Positions 42,451 to 52,832 of a stretch of 64,000 nucleotides of DNA are shown piece by piece. The translations under genes were made by a program, and so were the position numbers. Location of the stretch: positions 33,921-97,920 of the forward strand of contig WPIO01000317.1 of assembly GCA_009760855.2 (NCBI GenBank). The letters are read 5' to 3'. Position 1 is the first letter of the stretch. Each line of letters begins with the position of its first letter. The stretch is from Cristatella mucedo (Eukaryota; Bryozoa; Phylactolaemata; Cristatellidae). The notes beneath the pieces were generated by a model. The model was not told where the DNA came from. It made no database searches and worked only from the letters and a program-made list of their open reading frames with translations.

Positions 42451-43328
42451 ATGTCATTTTTAACTCTAAATGAAAGAAAAAAGGAAGAGAAATTTAATCC
42501 AGAGTCTGATATAAGTCAGATATTCAAACCGAGACCGAAAGTAATTCCAAAAGGTTTCTTTGATACAGCTAAACCTAATGAAAGTCATCAAGCAGACATT
42601 TTGTATATGCCAAATGATTCCGGATACAAATATGCTTTGAGTGTTATTGATGTTGCTAGCAGATATAAAGACTCGAGACCACTTAAAACAAAGTCTTCTA
42701 AAGAAGTTACACAAGCTATAACAGATATTTATACAAAAAGTTTATTGAAGTGGCCAAAGAAGATAACAGTAGATCCTGGAAGTGAATTTAAAGGAGAATT
42801 CATGAAAGAAATGAAAAGACATGAGACACAAGTTATAGAAGCTAGTAGTGAAAAGAGTGTTGCACTTGTTGAAAGAATGAATAGAACTGTAGCAGAGAGA
42901 GCGTTTATCGCGCAATATGAAAAAGAATTAGAAAACATTAATAATGGAGATTTTACTAGAAATAAAGAATGGATTTATAATTTACCGAAGATTATTGATT
43001 ATCTAAATAATAGTGTTACAAGATCTATTGGTGAAGAACCTGTAAAGGCGATAAAAAAGAATCAGTAAAACTAAAGAAACCAAAATATCCTAGAAAAGTT
43101 GGAGAACAAGAAAAATTATTAGAACTTGGAACAACTGTTAGATATTTACTAGAACCTGGTGAAGGAGAAGATGAAAAAAGAAGAAGAGCTACAGATGCAA
43201 TATGGAGCTTGACTAAACATACTATTGTTAGAATAATGGTATTGAAAAAACAACCAGTGCGTTTTTGGATAAATGATATTAAGAGAAGTTTTGTTAGAGA
43301 GGAATTGCAAATGATTAAACAGGACTAA
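42451..43328 (+). pseudogene. int: Retrovirus-like (DDE) integrase, one frameshift
   Basis: The start follows TTTCTATAGA. The catalytic core has D49 (HQADILYMP), D108 (TVDPGSEF) and E141 (VALVERMNRT), the complete DDE set of Polinton integrases. The usual N-terminal HHCC zinc finger is not seen. The frame stops at 43068 because of a shift in an A-run at about 43053. The continuation to TAA 43326-43328 carries a basic SH3-like C-terminal domain (GTTVRYLLEPGEGE, then RFWINDIKRSF). This enzyme would cut the target and join the TG...CA ends. Its gene ends 14 bp into the convergent last gene. Confidence 0.92.
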
Positions 43329-43713
43329 TTTCTGTTTGTGAACGTCTTTCTATAAGACTATCAAACTCTTCTTTTGTAACTACTTCATCAGATAAAGCAT
43401 CTGTTATTTTTAAAATAAACTGTGTGTTAGAATCAAGAGTAAATCTTTTTCTTTTATCTATTTCAACTAAAACACCATCAACTGCCATTAGCATAGCTGT
43501 TAGTGCTGAAAAAGCTGAGACTGCATTAGTTATTTCAGGATGAGTGTGAACATGTGTTGTAGAAACTGTAACTCCTAAAGCTACTAGTATATTTACAATT
43601 TTAATTATATATCTTAATCTTGTTAACTTAGTTAGGCATGATCTAACTTTAACGTTATATGCAACTACTTCATCATATCTTTGAAGAGCAAACTTTTTTC
43701 TTAAATCCGCCGT
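43315..43713 (-). pseudogene. Last Polinton ORF with ACG in place of ATG
   Basis: A 132-codon open frame on the minus strand begins at 43713 with ACG directly after ATTATAGGAAA, exactly where every other gene has ATG. The product has a basic N-terminal helix, a hydrophobic segment (YIIKIVNILVALGVTV), and a second mild hydrophobic stretch (AFSALTAMLMAVDGVLV), then a charged C-terminus. It looks like a small membrane protein of unknown function. Either the start was lost by one T-to-C change or ACG is used as a start codon. Confidence 0.6.
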
Positions 43714-43796
43714 TTTCCTATAATTACTTAAATTTTTTCCTCTATTTTAATTTCCTTTCACACACTATTTTAATTCTATTTAAGTTATTTTTTTAT

Positions 43797-43957
43797 AATT
43801 AAAAAAATTTACTATAATTTATATATAAAGGTTTAATGTTGGGGGAAAAGTCAATTATTAGGATCATTTCACTTTTCAAGACTTCGAAATGTGAACGATA
43901 GTGAACATGAGAAGTATTGAAAGGGGAATGTCCAAATAAGAGACTTTTACTACAACA
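43797..43957 (-). repeat. Polinton right terminal inverted repeat
   Basis: This is the inverted counterpart of 18150-18310 and ends CTACAACA. Differences include one extra G in the GGGGG run at 43851-43855 and scattered substitutions. GACCC at 43958-43962 repeats the five bases that precede the left end. Confidence 0.92.
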
Positions 43958-43962
43958 GACCC

Positions 43963-44379
43963 TGTATAAGCATCAGTTTGCTCGATGTAGTATGAGCTCG
44001 TTGGTTAGACTTCGATCTGGTGTTGCTTCCCACGGCCTAGTAAGGCTTGAGTTGACCAAATAAAGCTACAAAATGTAGGCTTTAGATTCAAGCTGCCAGA
44101 AAAGTGACTAGAAAGGAGCGGTCAGCTAGCTGATTGGATGCTAGCCGTCTGGTATTTCGTGACGTTAAGGGCAGCATCTGCCCGGACGTAACGTCGACCG
44201 AATGCTTGCAGCTCCTCTATGACACTATTGCTTCAGCTGACTACAGCTGCTCGTTCTTGATTTAAGCTCGTGCTACAAGTCGCTGTAGTAGATAAATCAC
44301 TGTTTAATTTATTAATTTGCTACAAGGTAAGAGTACAGGTAAACAGGCAATCAGAGGAAGCTGAGTGACATGCAGCGCT
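43963..44379. other. Unassigned DNA right of the Polinton
   Basis: Composition returns abruptly to host-like GC content. No gene or repeat is recognised. Confidence 0.5.
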
Positions 44380-45365
44380 AGGTAGCTGCCTCTCAGAGCT
44401 GAAATGCTGAAGGTGCCTTCCTTTCATCGTCTGCTTCAGCTGCAACAGCTGCTGCAGGATACACGGTCACTGTCTGCCCGTCCAAGCCCTGCACGGCTAG
44501 CACGTTCCTCTGTCCTCCACCCAGTGACAGGCACCAAGGCTGCTGCAGTCCGTGGCTGCTGAGAGGACCTGCTGCAGCATTACTCCAGTCACAGCACAGA
44601 GCGCCCTCACACAGTCCCTGCTCCTGTCTCGCTGCAGCCCTATCACAGCCACCTACACGATGCCACCTGCAGCACAGATGCCCATCGCTTGCTCCTTGCT
44701 GCTCAGCTCGTGTCTCCATCGTCTGTCACCTCGGTGGCTGCAGCTGTTAACTACGTGCTGCTCTCTGCCATCTTCCATCTCCACCGTGCTGTAGCTCGTA
44801 GTGACCTGAGCTGCAGCAGTGACAGCCACACTGTGTTTACGATACTCGCACTCGCTGCTGTGCTGGAGCTGCCCCGAGCTCAGCTGCAGCCCTGGGCCAA
44901 ACGAGCCCTGGGTCACAGCAGGCTGCCGAGCACGGACAGCTTCCTGGGAGACCAGGGGAGCACAGCGACGGGTCGGTCCTCGAGCCACTGGCCAATTCTA
45001 GCAGCAGCAGCAGCGCTGCGTCTGAGCAGCCGGACGATCTGTGAGGGCAGGCATTCAGCAGCAGAGCTTCTGCGTCTGAGCAGCTGGACGAGCTGTGATT
45101 TGTTCAAGCCTACAGTGGCACGTCCGTCTTGCAGAGGCTGTGCTGCAGTGAACCAGTCGCCCACTCCTTTGCTCCAACACTCAGGTCCCCAGTCGCTCAG
45201 CTTTCTGCCTCACTGGCTGTATTTTTTCAGGCTGCGCTTCCCTGCAGCCAGCAGCAGATGCCCCACTGACGTCACAGACAGGTCCAAGCAATGGACAGGC
45301 GTCTGGAAGCTGCCGGAGGTCGGGCCGAAGCACCTGCTGCTCTGCTACAAACAAAGAATGCATTC
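44380..45365. repeat. CTG/CAG-rich low-complexity block
   Basis: This ~1-kb region is strongly enriched for GCTGCAG, CTGCTG and GAGCTG words, scattered rather than in perfect tandem. Stop codons are therefore rare on both strands and long open frames appear (for example 44689-45369 plus, 44653-44988 minus). Their products are Ala/Ser/Leu/Arg-rich, show no domain and are probably compositional artefacts. A coding exon cannot be excluded. Confidence 0.5.
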
Positions 45366-46835
45366 GTGAATAATGCCGGAGCTATCGGTGCAGTGTGTCT
45401 GCTCTCTAGCTAGAATGCACGAACATCTCCTATTCATTAGAATATTTCCTATGTTGTAGATTCAACTTACATTTGCTATCGGCTGCAAGCACGAGCTGCA
45501 CTGCCATTCTCTGATAGGTTAGGAAACTATTGAGCTCGGAGATGTTTAGTGACGATGTGATGATGTGTAATGATGAGTACAATATTTCAATCATGTTTTC
45601 AGTTGCTGTTAAAATAAACAAGGTTGACGTATATGCAGCTCATCCAGCCATTTGTATACCCGTCTTTACATATTTGCTGTATATAAAATAAAATGAAGTT
45701 TATATATTAAAATAGCTTTTCATTGCTTGCCTATACATTATGCAACATGCACGGCTGTACTTTTAGCTTTTCATATGTGGTCCCTCTCTTCCCCTCACTT
45801 GTTCATGCCAAGCTAAACCTCAGCTGCTGCCAAGCAGTAAGTTAAACGGTACGCCACACAGCCCACCCATAGCCTTGTCACTGATTCATGAGGTGTTGCA
45901 TCACCAGACCATAGTTGCCTCTTAATGGACAACTATGAAGATTTACATGGGAGCCTGTCCAATAGTTTTATGAGCTCACGTTTAATCCTCTGAAGCTTGT
46001 AATGTAGACTTTATTTTGTATTAGGAATGGGAAAGAGAGCAGTAACACTGAATAAGGAAAACAGGAAAAAATAATCAGTAATGAAGCAACAGCTCCGGAT
46101 GGCCTGGAAAAGGTGTGCAGTCAGCTTAGGCATGGGACAAGATTAGAGTGCTGGGACCTAAAAGACCCAGCGGCTCAACCAGACCTTTAGTTGCTGATAA
46201 CGAAAGCATCATAATTTGAATCGCCAAGAGGCTCATCAAAACCGAAGGTATTGTGAACTCCAAGAATGGTTGAACTATCGATTGCATTCGAATGCTACTG
46301 ACATGTCTTGCAGGACCGAGAGTGTGAGGTTACCACCATAATTTCTATCAAGCAAGCCGTCAATCAAACGGAGGAGAGCTTGAATACTGGCTGCAAGGAA
46401 ACCCTAAACCCTACTTTAAAAACTAACCATACTAAAGACAGATCGTAATACTACAAATTTAACGGTACTCGGTGAAAAATGCGATTACATCATTTTCGAA
46501 TGGACCAATAGCTTTTGAAGTCGAATTGAGAGTAGCCATAAAAAGGAATCAAATATATTTACCCCCTGAATGTACATTATATTTTTTTGGAAATTATGCT
46601 CCAGCTTTCGGCAAGGGATGTCCAGGCAGCACTGACAAATACAAGATTGTTGGCTCACAACGTGCTGCTGCAGTGAAACCACTGCTGCCAGCCAAGGCTT
46701 TTAACATGGTACTTGACAAGACCCATCTATGATGCACCGAATTATTAGTTATTGGCACTAGCAATCCTTCCATCCTCTTATGTTAGCACTAGTAACTACC
46801 AAGTCAAATACATCACTTGGCTGTAACGTAACGCC
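45366..46835. other. Unassigned intergenic DNA
   Basis: No supported gene or known repeat. Short frames, such as 46472-46732, have no recognisable content. Confidence 0.5.
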
Positions 46836-46988
46836 GAGCTGGTTTGGTGTAGTGGTTAAGGTGCTCGCCCCGAACAATGTCTGACTAAGGTCGTGGGCTC
46901 AAACCCCGAGGTATATGTGAAGCGCATGAACCGAGATTAAGTTCTCTTGGGGCGCTATATAAAAGAATTATTATTTATTATTATTATA
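46836..46988 (+). mobile_element. tRNA-derived SINE, family 1, plus strand
   Basis: An A-box-like TAGTGGTTAAGG lies near 46850 and a B-box-like GGGCTCAAACCCC near 46892, with tRNA spacing, so an internal pol III promoter is likely. After the tRNA-like head comes GAGATTAAGTTCTCTTGGGGCGC and an ATT-repeat tail. That 3' part closely resembles the 3' end of LINE family A, the sign of a SINE that borrows a LINE's machinery. It is too divergent at the 3' side to be a functional tRNA gene. Confidence 0.8.
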
Positions 46989-47099
46989 AGCACAAAGGTG
47001 CATAGGGAAAGATGCAGTTCACTGGATCCTTATCCTTTGTGTAGCTTTGAAATCGCCCTCACAACATGATTTAATTATGCAGATTTGATTGCAAAAAAT
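46989..47099. other. Spacer between two inverted SINEs
   Basis: AT-rich sequence with no feature of its own. Confidence 0.4.
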
Positions 47100-47252
47100 A
47101 TATAAAAATATAATTAATTTGCATAACTCCTTAAGGGAATTTAATTTCTATCCGGGCTTCACGTATGCCGAGAAGCTGGAGCCCACGACCTCGTCCATAC
47201 CTTGGTCAGGGTGAGCACCTTAACCACTGGGCAAAACCACCGTAGCACCAGA
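47100..47252 (-). mobile_element. tRNA-derived SINE, family 1, minus strand
   Basis: On the minus strand it has CAGTGGTTAAGGTGCTCACC (A box) and GGTCGTGGGCTCCAGC (diverged B box), matching the head of 46836-46988. A GAAATTAAATTCCCTTAAGG block follows, corresponding to the LINE A-like tail. It lies about 110 bp away in inverted orientation. Confidence 0.72.
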
Positions 47253-48249
47253 TTTGATAAGTACAAATGTTCTAAATGTTGGCTGAATCAGCTTCACAGC
47301 CATTGTGCCGGACAATTTCATATTGACGTGCAGTGTATACCTGACTGACTCAGGTGACCGGCTATCCTTAGAGCTGCGTACTACAGCTGATTGGCTGTAC
47401 CTCAGCCAAGAGTATTCATTCAGGACTACTATATAATAGACCCGTTTGCTACTTGTTCTTAGTCCGTGTTTCCGTTTTTGGGTACGGTCCACGTTCTGTT
47501 TGTCGGCTGCAGTTAGAAACAACCGTAATTTTCTCGACCATTGAAAGGTGAACGGCTTCACGGCAGCACTTCGTCTCAGAGTAAATCCAGGAAAAAGTTT
47601 CCCAGAAATTGCTGAATCGTCCATAATTAGAAGCAAATCCACCATGCATTCCTGGCAGAATTGCTTACAGCCATGCAGGCTAGGGAGCTAGGAATCTGAA
47701 AGTTGTTGGGATGGCAAGTTCCATTCAGTAAATGTGAACTCACCTTCGACATTGCTACAACCATCATAATCCCGAAAAGCGATAACTTTTGCTAGAACTT
47801 GGTTAAAAATTGCGTGTTGGACTGTTTTGTTTATTTTGACATCAATTTCTTTCATCTGAACGCTCTGTGGGGACTTAAAAACTGCCTACAGTAATAGTCG
47901 ACCCGGCGGCCATAATTGGAGTGGGTTCGGAAAAAACGCATGGCTGCTAGAGTAGATATACAGAAGAGTTTTTCACCCAAGAGGTGACCGGAGCTCAAAC
48001 AGCAGCCAGGATAAATAACTGCTACTGTTAGCATGAAATTGCCTGATATACTACATACCTGTGATATGAATAACCTAACACTCACGTTGAAGCATAAGAA
48101 ACGTCCAGTCACATTCGAAATGCTGGAGACAAGAATGCCAAAAGGTTTAATACAAAATGCACGGTTTCAGCATGCCCAGCCATGCAAATGGCAGAAAAAA
48201 AGAACACATCCAATACTGTAAGAAGAAGGCAGCTCAGAGACTGTTTTTA
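47253..48249. other. Unassigned intergenic DNA
   Basis: Overlapping frames at 47220-47649 and 47852-48112 have no recognised content. No gene is supported. Confidence 0.5.
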
Positions 48250-48540
48250 AATTTCCATAATAATAATAATAATAATACACTCCATAAAGCACCCTCAGAG
48301 AATTCAATTGCTTTCTAGGCGCTTTACGTTTGCTATAAAGGAAACTCGATGGAATTTTGAGTGGCATCATGCTTGATAAACAACATGCATAACATGGTTA
48401 GGGGTGACATGCACATTGTCAGCATGCAAGTGTGGTTAGTAGCAGCATGCACACTGTCAGCATGCTAAATCACATAAAGGACGAATCGCAGGCACCCACT
48501 AAATGATGTCATAAATAGGTGCGTTTTAAATTTTGTTAAT
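48250..48540 (-). mobile_element. LINE family A 3' end fragment
   Basis: It begins at the left with the ATAATAATAATAAT tail, then CACCCTCAGAGAATTC and GGCGCTTTACGTTTGCT. It continues through the 3' UTR with ATGGTTAGGGGTGACATGCAC up to the start of the C-terminal coding region. It is non-coding. Confidence 0.82.
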
Positions 48541-50686
48541 GCTTGAGAAGTAAATGTTACATACAGTATATACAATGCCAGACCAAGAGAATAGAGGCAC
48601 GTCGAAGCAAAAAGTTGATACCCTGCTTGATAGTGAGCCGGTCTACGTCAGCGACAAGTAAAGCGGAGCCCATCTGACCGTCAAACAAATCAGCCTGGCT
48701 GTATAGTGTTGCAGAAACTGAAAGCTTTAATGATCAGGCCCCGACGACGTGCGAGTAGGGAGCTAAATGTGTCAAGACTAGATTTCGCCGGAGGAAGTGC
48801 TCAATTTGGCCGTAATATCCTTGTCTCAGCAAGCTATATTTTTTAGTTGGAAGCAGACAAAAGTCGAAATCGCACTCGCTGCAAGCGTCTTGTTGCACAG
48901 GCACAAAAGCCTGAAAGTAGCGAGTTAAAAAAACCTAAATGAGATGCACAATAGCCTGGACCAGCTTTCAAGGCCTGCAGAGTTTTACTAGATGAAGCAG
49001 CTAAGAGTAGGCAGACGAGACTGTACAGCCGATGAGGTCATCTGGTAAAGGTCGCTGTGGAACAAGATATCCAGACTCCAAGATGATAATACATTGGACA
49101 TGCTGGCAAAACTATCTTCGAGCAATAGGCTTTCCTGCTTATGAGTGCTACTGCCTTAACTGCTGGAATGGTCGATTCGGCAATCAATTGAAGAAGCCCT
49201 TCTGCCGTACACGTTGCAATCTTCGTTGCGAATGTGCATTTTACAGGATTAGTGACAGTTTTAAGTCCTGAAAGTCAAAATGTAATCTGAGCACCGGTCT
49301 GGCAGTATGTCACCTGCATGTAAACAATTCCCTAGTTCGTTGTTACCGACTAGATTGGCGCAAGGAGTTTTAACTTGCAAGAAAAAGAAGGACTAGTAGA
49401 GACGACTAGGATGACCCTGATGCTTGAAGAGCCAATTTGATTGCCGAACGTCAGAAATTGCCATGCACCGCACGTTTGCCCTGTAATATCCCACTGATCG
49501 AGGAACTGACTCACTCATGTGCTATGTCAGCGCCACCTGGGTGTAGTGATATATGCTGCAGAAACTCTTGCTTATCAACGATGAGAATTAGTTTGATCAA
49601 AATGGACACAATGGATCTCACAACAAAGCTGCATTGACATCCGGCGGACCCAAGCAGATAAAGTCTATCTCAGTCAATAATCTTCCTGGTGATTGCCACG
49701 TGGTGATCAGTGAGTCACAATGCGTTTACAGACTCTAACCTAGACTTAATCATTTCTGAATCGCCTAAGGGATATGTGGTATATGTCCATGGGACGACAT
49801 TTGTGATGCGACTACACCAGCGGCAATAAGTGACTAGGCTAAGAGTAAAACCACTGAGTAGGGTTTTGCTGATTAAACAGCCGAATTTTGAAGGTATGTA
49901 GCTGCAGAAATGACATGGAGGCGTCGAACTCTCCAGCTTGCAGAGGGTAATGAAAATGTGTCTACTACTAAAATCAAACCCGTGACCTGTGATTTAGGGT
50001 GAGAGCATTTTACCCTGACGAGTCTTGAAATGATTCTCGGTCTGGACCATTCCAGTCCCTTTAAAGCAGGAAGTGAATTTCTGCCAATCAAAGTCTGGCA
50101 CGTACCAACTGTAATTTGTGACAACACAATTCCAGGTGTTGTATGACGTTGTCTCCGGCTGCGGAAGTTCTAGTGGGAGTCTCACGGAGACACAGCAGGT
50201 GAACGTGTGTAGTAAATTCGACCATGCTTTATTAATCTCGACGGTGCACATATAAGAGCTCGATCAGTCGTAGCAGATGACACGAAATATTACATGCATT
50301 AATGGTCTGACCCTAGGCTGCGTCGATGGCTTAACTATTGATCACAGGTAAGGCATGACTATTAGTGTCAAAATGCTTCGTTAATGACAACAGTAGAAGC
50401 TCCAGGCTAACAGTACACAGGTCACTCTGGAATCAGTTTAAGTCTCCTACCATACGGCCACGCCAAAGTAATGGAGCACTTCTACTAATCGTGGCCCAGG
50501 GTTCGGTTAAACTCAGCACAAGACACAAGTACTAAAAACGCATACTGGAGACTTTTTACGAACGTGAAGTAAGAATCGAGACTGAAATTTGAATCGGCTG
50601 AACACAATAAATTATTCATTCAGATATATTTAAACATACCATGTGGAAGCTAAGCGAACAATAATTCGACAAAAAAATACACTTGG
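48541..50686. other. Unassigned intergenic DNA
   Basis: No supported gene. Frames such as 49032-49271 and 49873-50251 are short and have no domain I recognise. Confidence 0.5.
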
Positions 50687-50738
50687 TAAAAGGCCCTTAG
50701 AGAACTCAACCTGTTTCTAGGCGTTTTACATTTGCTAT
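50687..50738 (-). mobile_element. LINE family A terminal scrap
   Basis: GGCCCTTAGAGAACTC and TTTCTAGGCGTTTTACATTTGC are the last ~50 bp of family A on the minus strand. It abuts a family B copy with no tail in between, so the junction is probably a chimaera. Confidence 0.6.
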
Positions 50739-51735
50739 ATAATGTATCCCCGTCAGTAACTCCACAAAGTCATAAAGACCATGTGGGTGTTGCGCAGGAG
50801 AGTTTTGTATAGCCCACTCACAGCCTAAGCGGCTTTCGGTACGCATTCGGTAGCCAACAGACTTCGTCTCACGCAACAAAGAGAAAGTGGGAAGCATAGC
50901 AGAGTTAGGAGAGCAGTCGAGGTAGTGAGTAGCATAGAAGTAGCAGCTCAGGACCGCTGCAAAAGATGTGCCATAGTCGGCAGTAGGAGAGTAGCTGTCG
51001 TTGCATAAGAATTGTGGAAGCGAGTTCTACTGTGTAGGACCTGCAGAGCTAAAGCTTCTGTCGCCAACTGTCTTTAAGCGGGGAAATGGGACAGCTAATT
51101 TATTGTCCACACAGAACCTGAGGGCGCGAACAGGCTGAAACTGATGCAGCAGTTCAGCTAGGTATGAAGGAGCCAAGCCGTGGCGGGCCTTGTGGGTCAG
51201 CGTAAGAACTTTGCTCGCTATCCTTTGCTCAACCGGCAACCATCCTAGCTCTTCCAGCAAAGGTGACACGTGCTCAAACCGCTGGGACTTGAAGACCAGC
51301 CTTGCAGCCATATTCATAGTCAGCTGTAGTGGCATAATAGCTTTCTTTGGTAGCCCAGCCAAAAGGGAATTACAATAATCAAGCCGAGATAGAACTAAAG
51401 AGCTAGTTGAATTTTTTACAAGCCACTGTGGGAGACAGCTTCTAATCTTGGATAGGGGTCGGATGTGATGGCTAGCTGTAGACGCAGTCTTCTGAATAAA
51501 GCTTTTTAAATTGAGGCAGCTGTCGAACACGACACCTAGATTACGAGCACGCGGTGAAGGTCGCATAATAGCATAACCTATTAGAACAGGGAAGCCTTTT
51601 AATCCAGCTACACGCTTAGGGTGTCCTATGAGAAGAAGTTCGGTTTTATCGTCATTTAATTTGTGGAAGTTTTCCGACATCCTGGATCGAATATTGGCTA
51701 GGCAAGCATTCAGTTTCTCAGTTGCTGAAACAGAT
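50739..51735 (-). mobile_element. LINE family B, 5'-truncated copy
   Basis: This minus-strand copy contains the 3' UTR and the RT C-terminal region (217-codon frame 51027-51680, starting MSENFHKLNDDKTELLLIGH). It lacks the normal ACATT-repeat tail at its left end, where it joins a family A scrap. At its right end it stops abruptly inside the region before the RT active site and joins a plus-strand family A fragment. Confidence 0.85.
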
Positions 51736-52085
51736 CAGATCTACTCCCCCACCAGGCCAAGCATCGAGCCACCCTCTCCTCAAAAACTAACTTTTTACCT
51801 ATATCTCATAAAAACGTCAAATCCTTTGGATACCGTGAATTTAGTTCGTATGCCCCCAATGCCTGGAACTCACTCGTGAACTGCATCCAGACATCCCCTG
51901 ATTTGACCACATCTAAAAAGAAATTAAAAACGCATCTACTTATAACATCATTTAATGTGTCTCTGCTCTTCGTCTTTTATGGGCTTATGCTTGCTGACAC
52001 TGTGCCTACTGCTTCTAACCACACTTGGATGCTGAAAATGTGACCTCACCCATAACGATGTTATTCAATATATCAAATTATTGAT
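51736..52085 (+). mobile_element. LINE family A 3' fragment, plus strand
   Basis: It matches the family A C-terminal region from the HQAKHR-type block (CACCAGGCCAAGCATCG) through the 3' UTR, with many differences. It lacks the ATT tail and fades near 52085. It is joined head-on to the family B copy on its left. Confidence 0.75.
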
Positions 52086-52773
52086 ACGGGCATATATATT
52101 TGGTCAGTTTGAAGGCTCTTCTGAATAAAAGTGGCTGCTAAGCCAAAAGATTGTAGGCTGAGCAAACGAGTTGTAACATTTTCGTTCTAGTGCACGGTAA
52201 TCCTAGCTTGTTACAGGGCACATGATTGAACCTTGGTAATAACACGAGAGGCTTGCGAAATCAGGAAATCGTAAAACCTAGCTAACTTTGAAAGTACCCC
52301 ATTGACTAGCTATTTTGAGCTTCGTCGTAAATATCATCCTTTCTCGTAAGCCACATTGACAGTTGTTTCGTCTGTAACTCCACAAAGCCAACGAGACCAA
52401 CAGGCTGTTGGGCTAGAAAGTTCACAACGACCCACTACTGGTCACATAACGTGCCTAGCATTACGCTAGAGCCCACTGTGTGGTCGGTGTACTAGGAGCG
52501 TGGGAAAACGAAGAAAGTGCATCCAGGTGCATCCAGCATCGTCGAGCTGCTAACAAGCTGATGGCTGCGAGAGTCGTTTATCTTTTCGTTCCGTACACAA
52601 AAAATGCTGTACAGAGCTGCATACCAGGCAGGCCATGCAGCTTTACCACGGTTATCATAAAAAAACATGCCTTTGCTAACAGATTTCCTCTGACACAAAA
52701 TAAGACAAAGGAAGAAACATATCCGAGTCAGCAGGGCAGTCAAAGAGGAAGTGACGTAGCACGGCAGTGGCAG
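52086..52773. other. Unassigned intergenic DNA
   Basis: No supported gene. Overlapping frames near 52480-52827 have no known content. At 52370-52385 a GTCTGTAACTCCACAAAG stretch resembles the family B 3' end, a tiny old remnant. Confidence 0.45.
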
Positions 52774-52832
52774 TGTGGGCGTAGCATCGCCAACGTGTTG
52801 CCCCGCCCTAGCCTGACAGGGCAGTAGTGCAT

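Larger units (their letters stand above)
18150..43957 (+). mobile_element. Polinton/Maverick (adintovirus-like) integrated DNA element
   Basis: A 25.8-kb AT-rich block is bounded by ~160-bp inverted repeats and flanked on both sides by GACCC (18145-18149 and 43958-43962). It carries the hallmark set of a Polinton: protein-primed polymerase B, retrovirus-like DDE integrase, A32/FtsK-type ATPase, adenovirus-type protease and double-jelly-roll capsid protein. The polymerase is at one end and the integrase at the other. Termini are TG...CA, as expected for retrovirus-like integrase processing. The 5-bp duplication is 1 bp shorter than the 6 bp usually reported for Polintons. Two LINE A copies inserted later (29810-30586 and 31846-35364). 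Removing them leaves about 21.5 kb. Confidence 0.96.

Noticed and set aside
18150-43957. Bacterial or phage contamination, suggested by fibre-like and HNH genes.
   Set aside because: The block has paired terminal repeats with a target duplication, Polinton core genes, and host-family LINE A insertions inside it, so it resides in the animal genome.
44653-45369. Candidate host gene of up to 226 codons.
   Set aside because: Open on both strands because CTG/CAG-rich sequence has few stop codons. The products show no domain or start context.
46848-46905. A genuine tRNA gene, since A- and B-box sequences are present.
   Set aside because: No closing acceptor stem is visible, and the head runs into a LINE-like 3' body with an ATT tail, repeated in inverted form at 47100-47252. 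It is a SINE.
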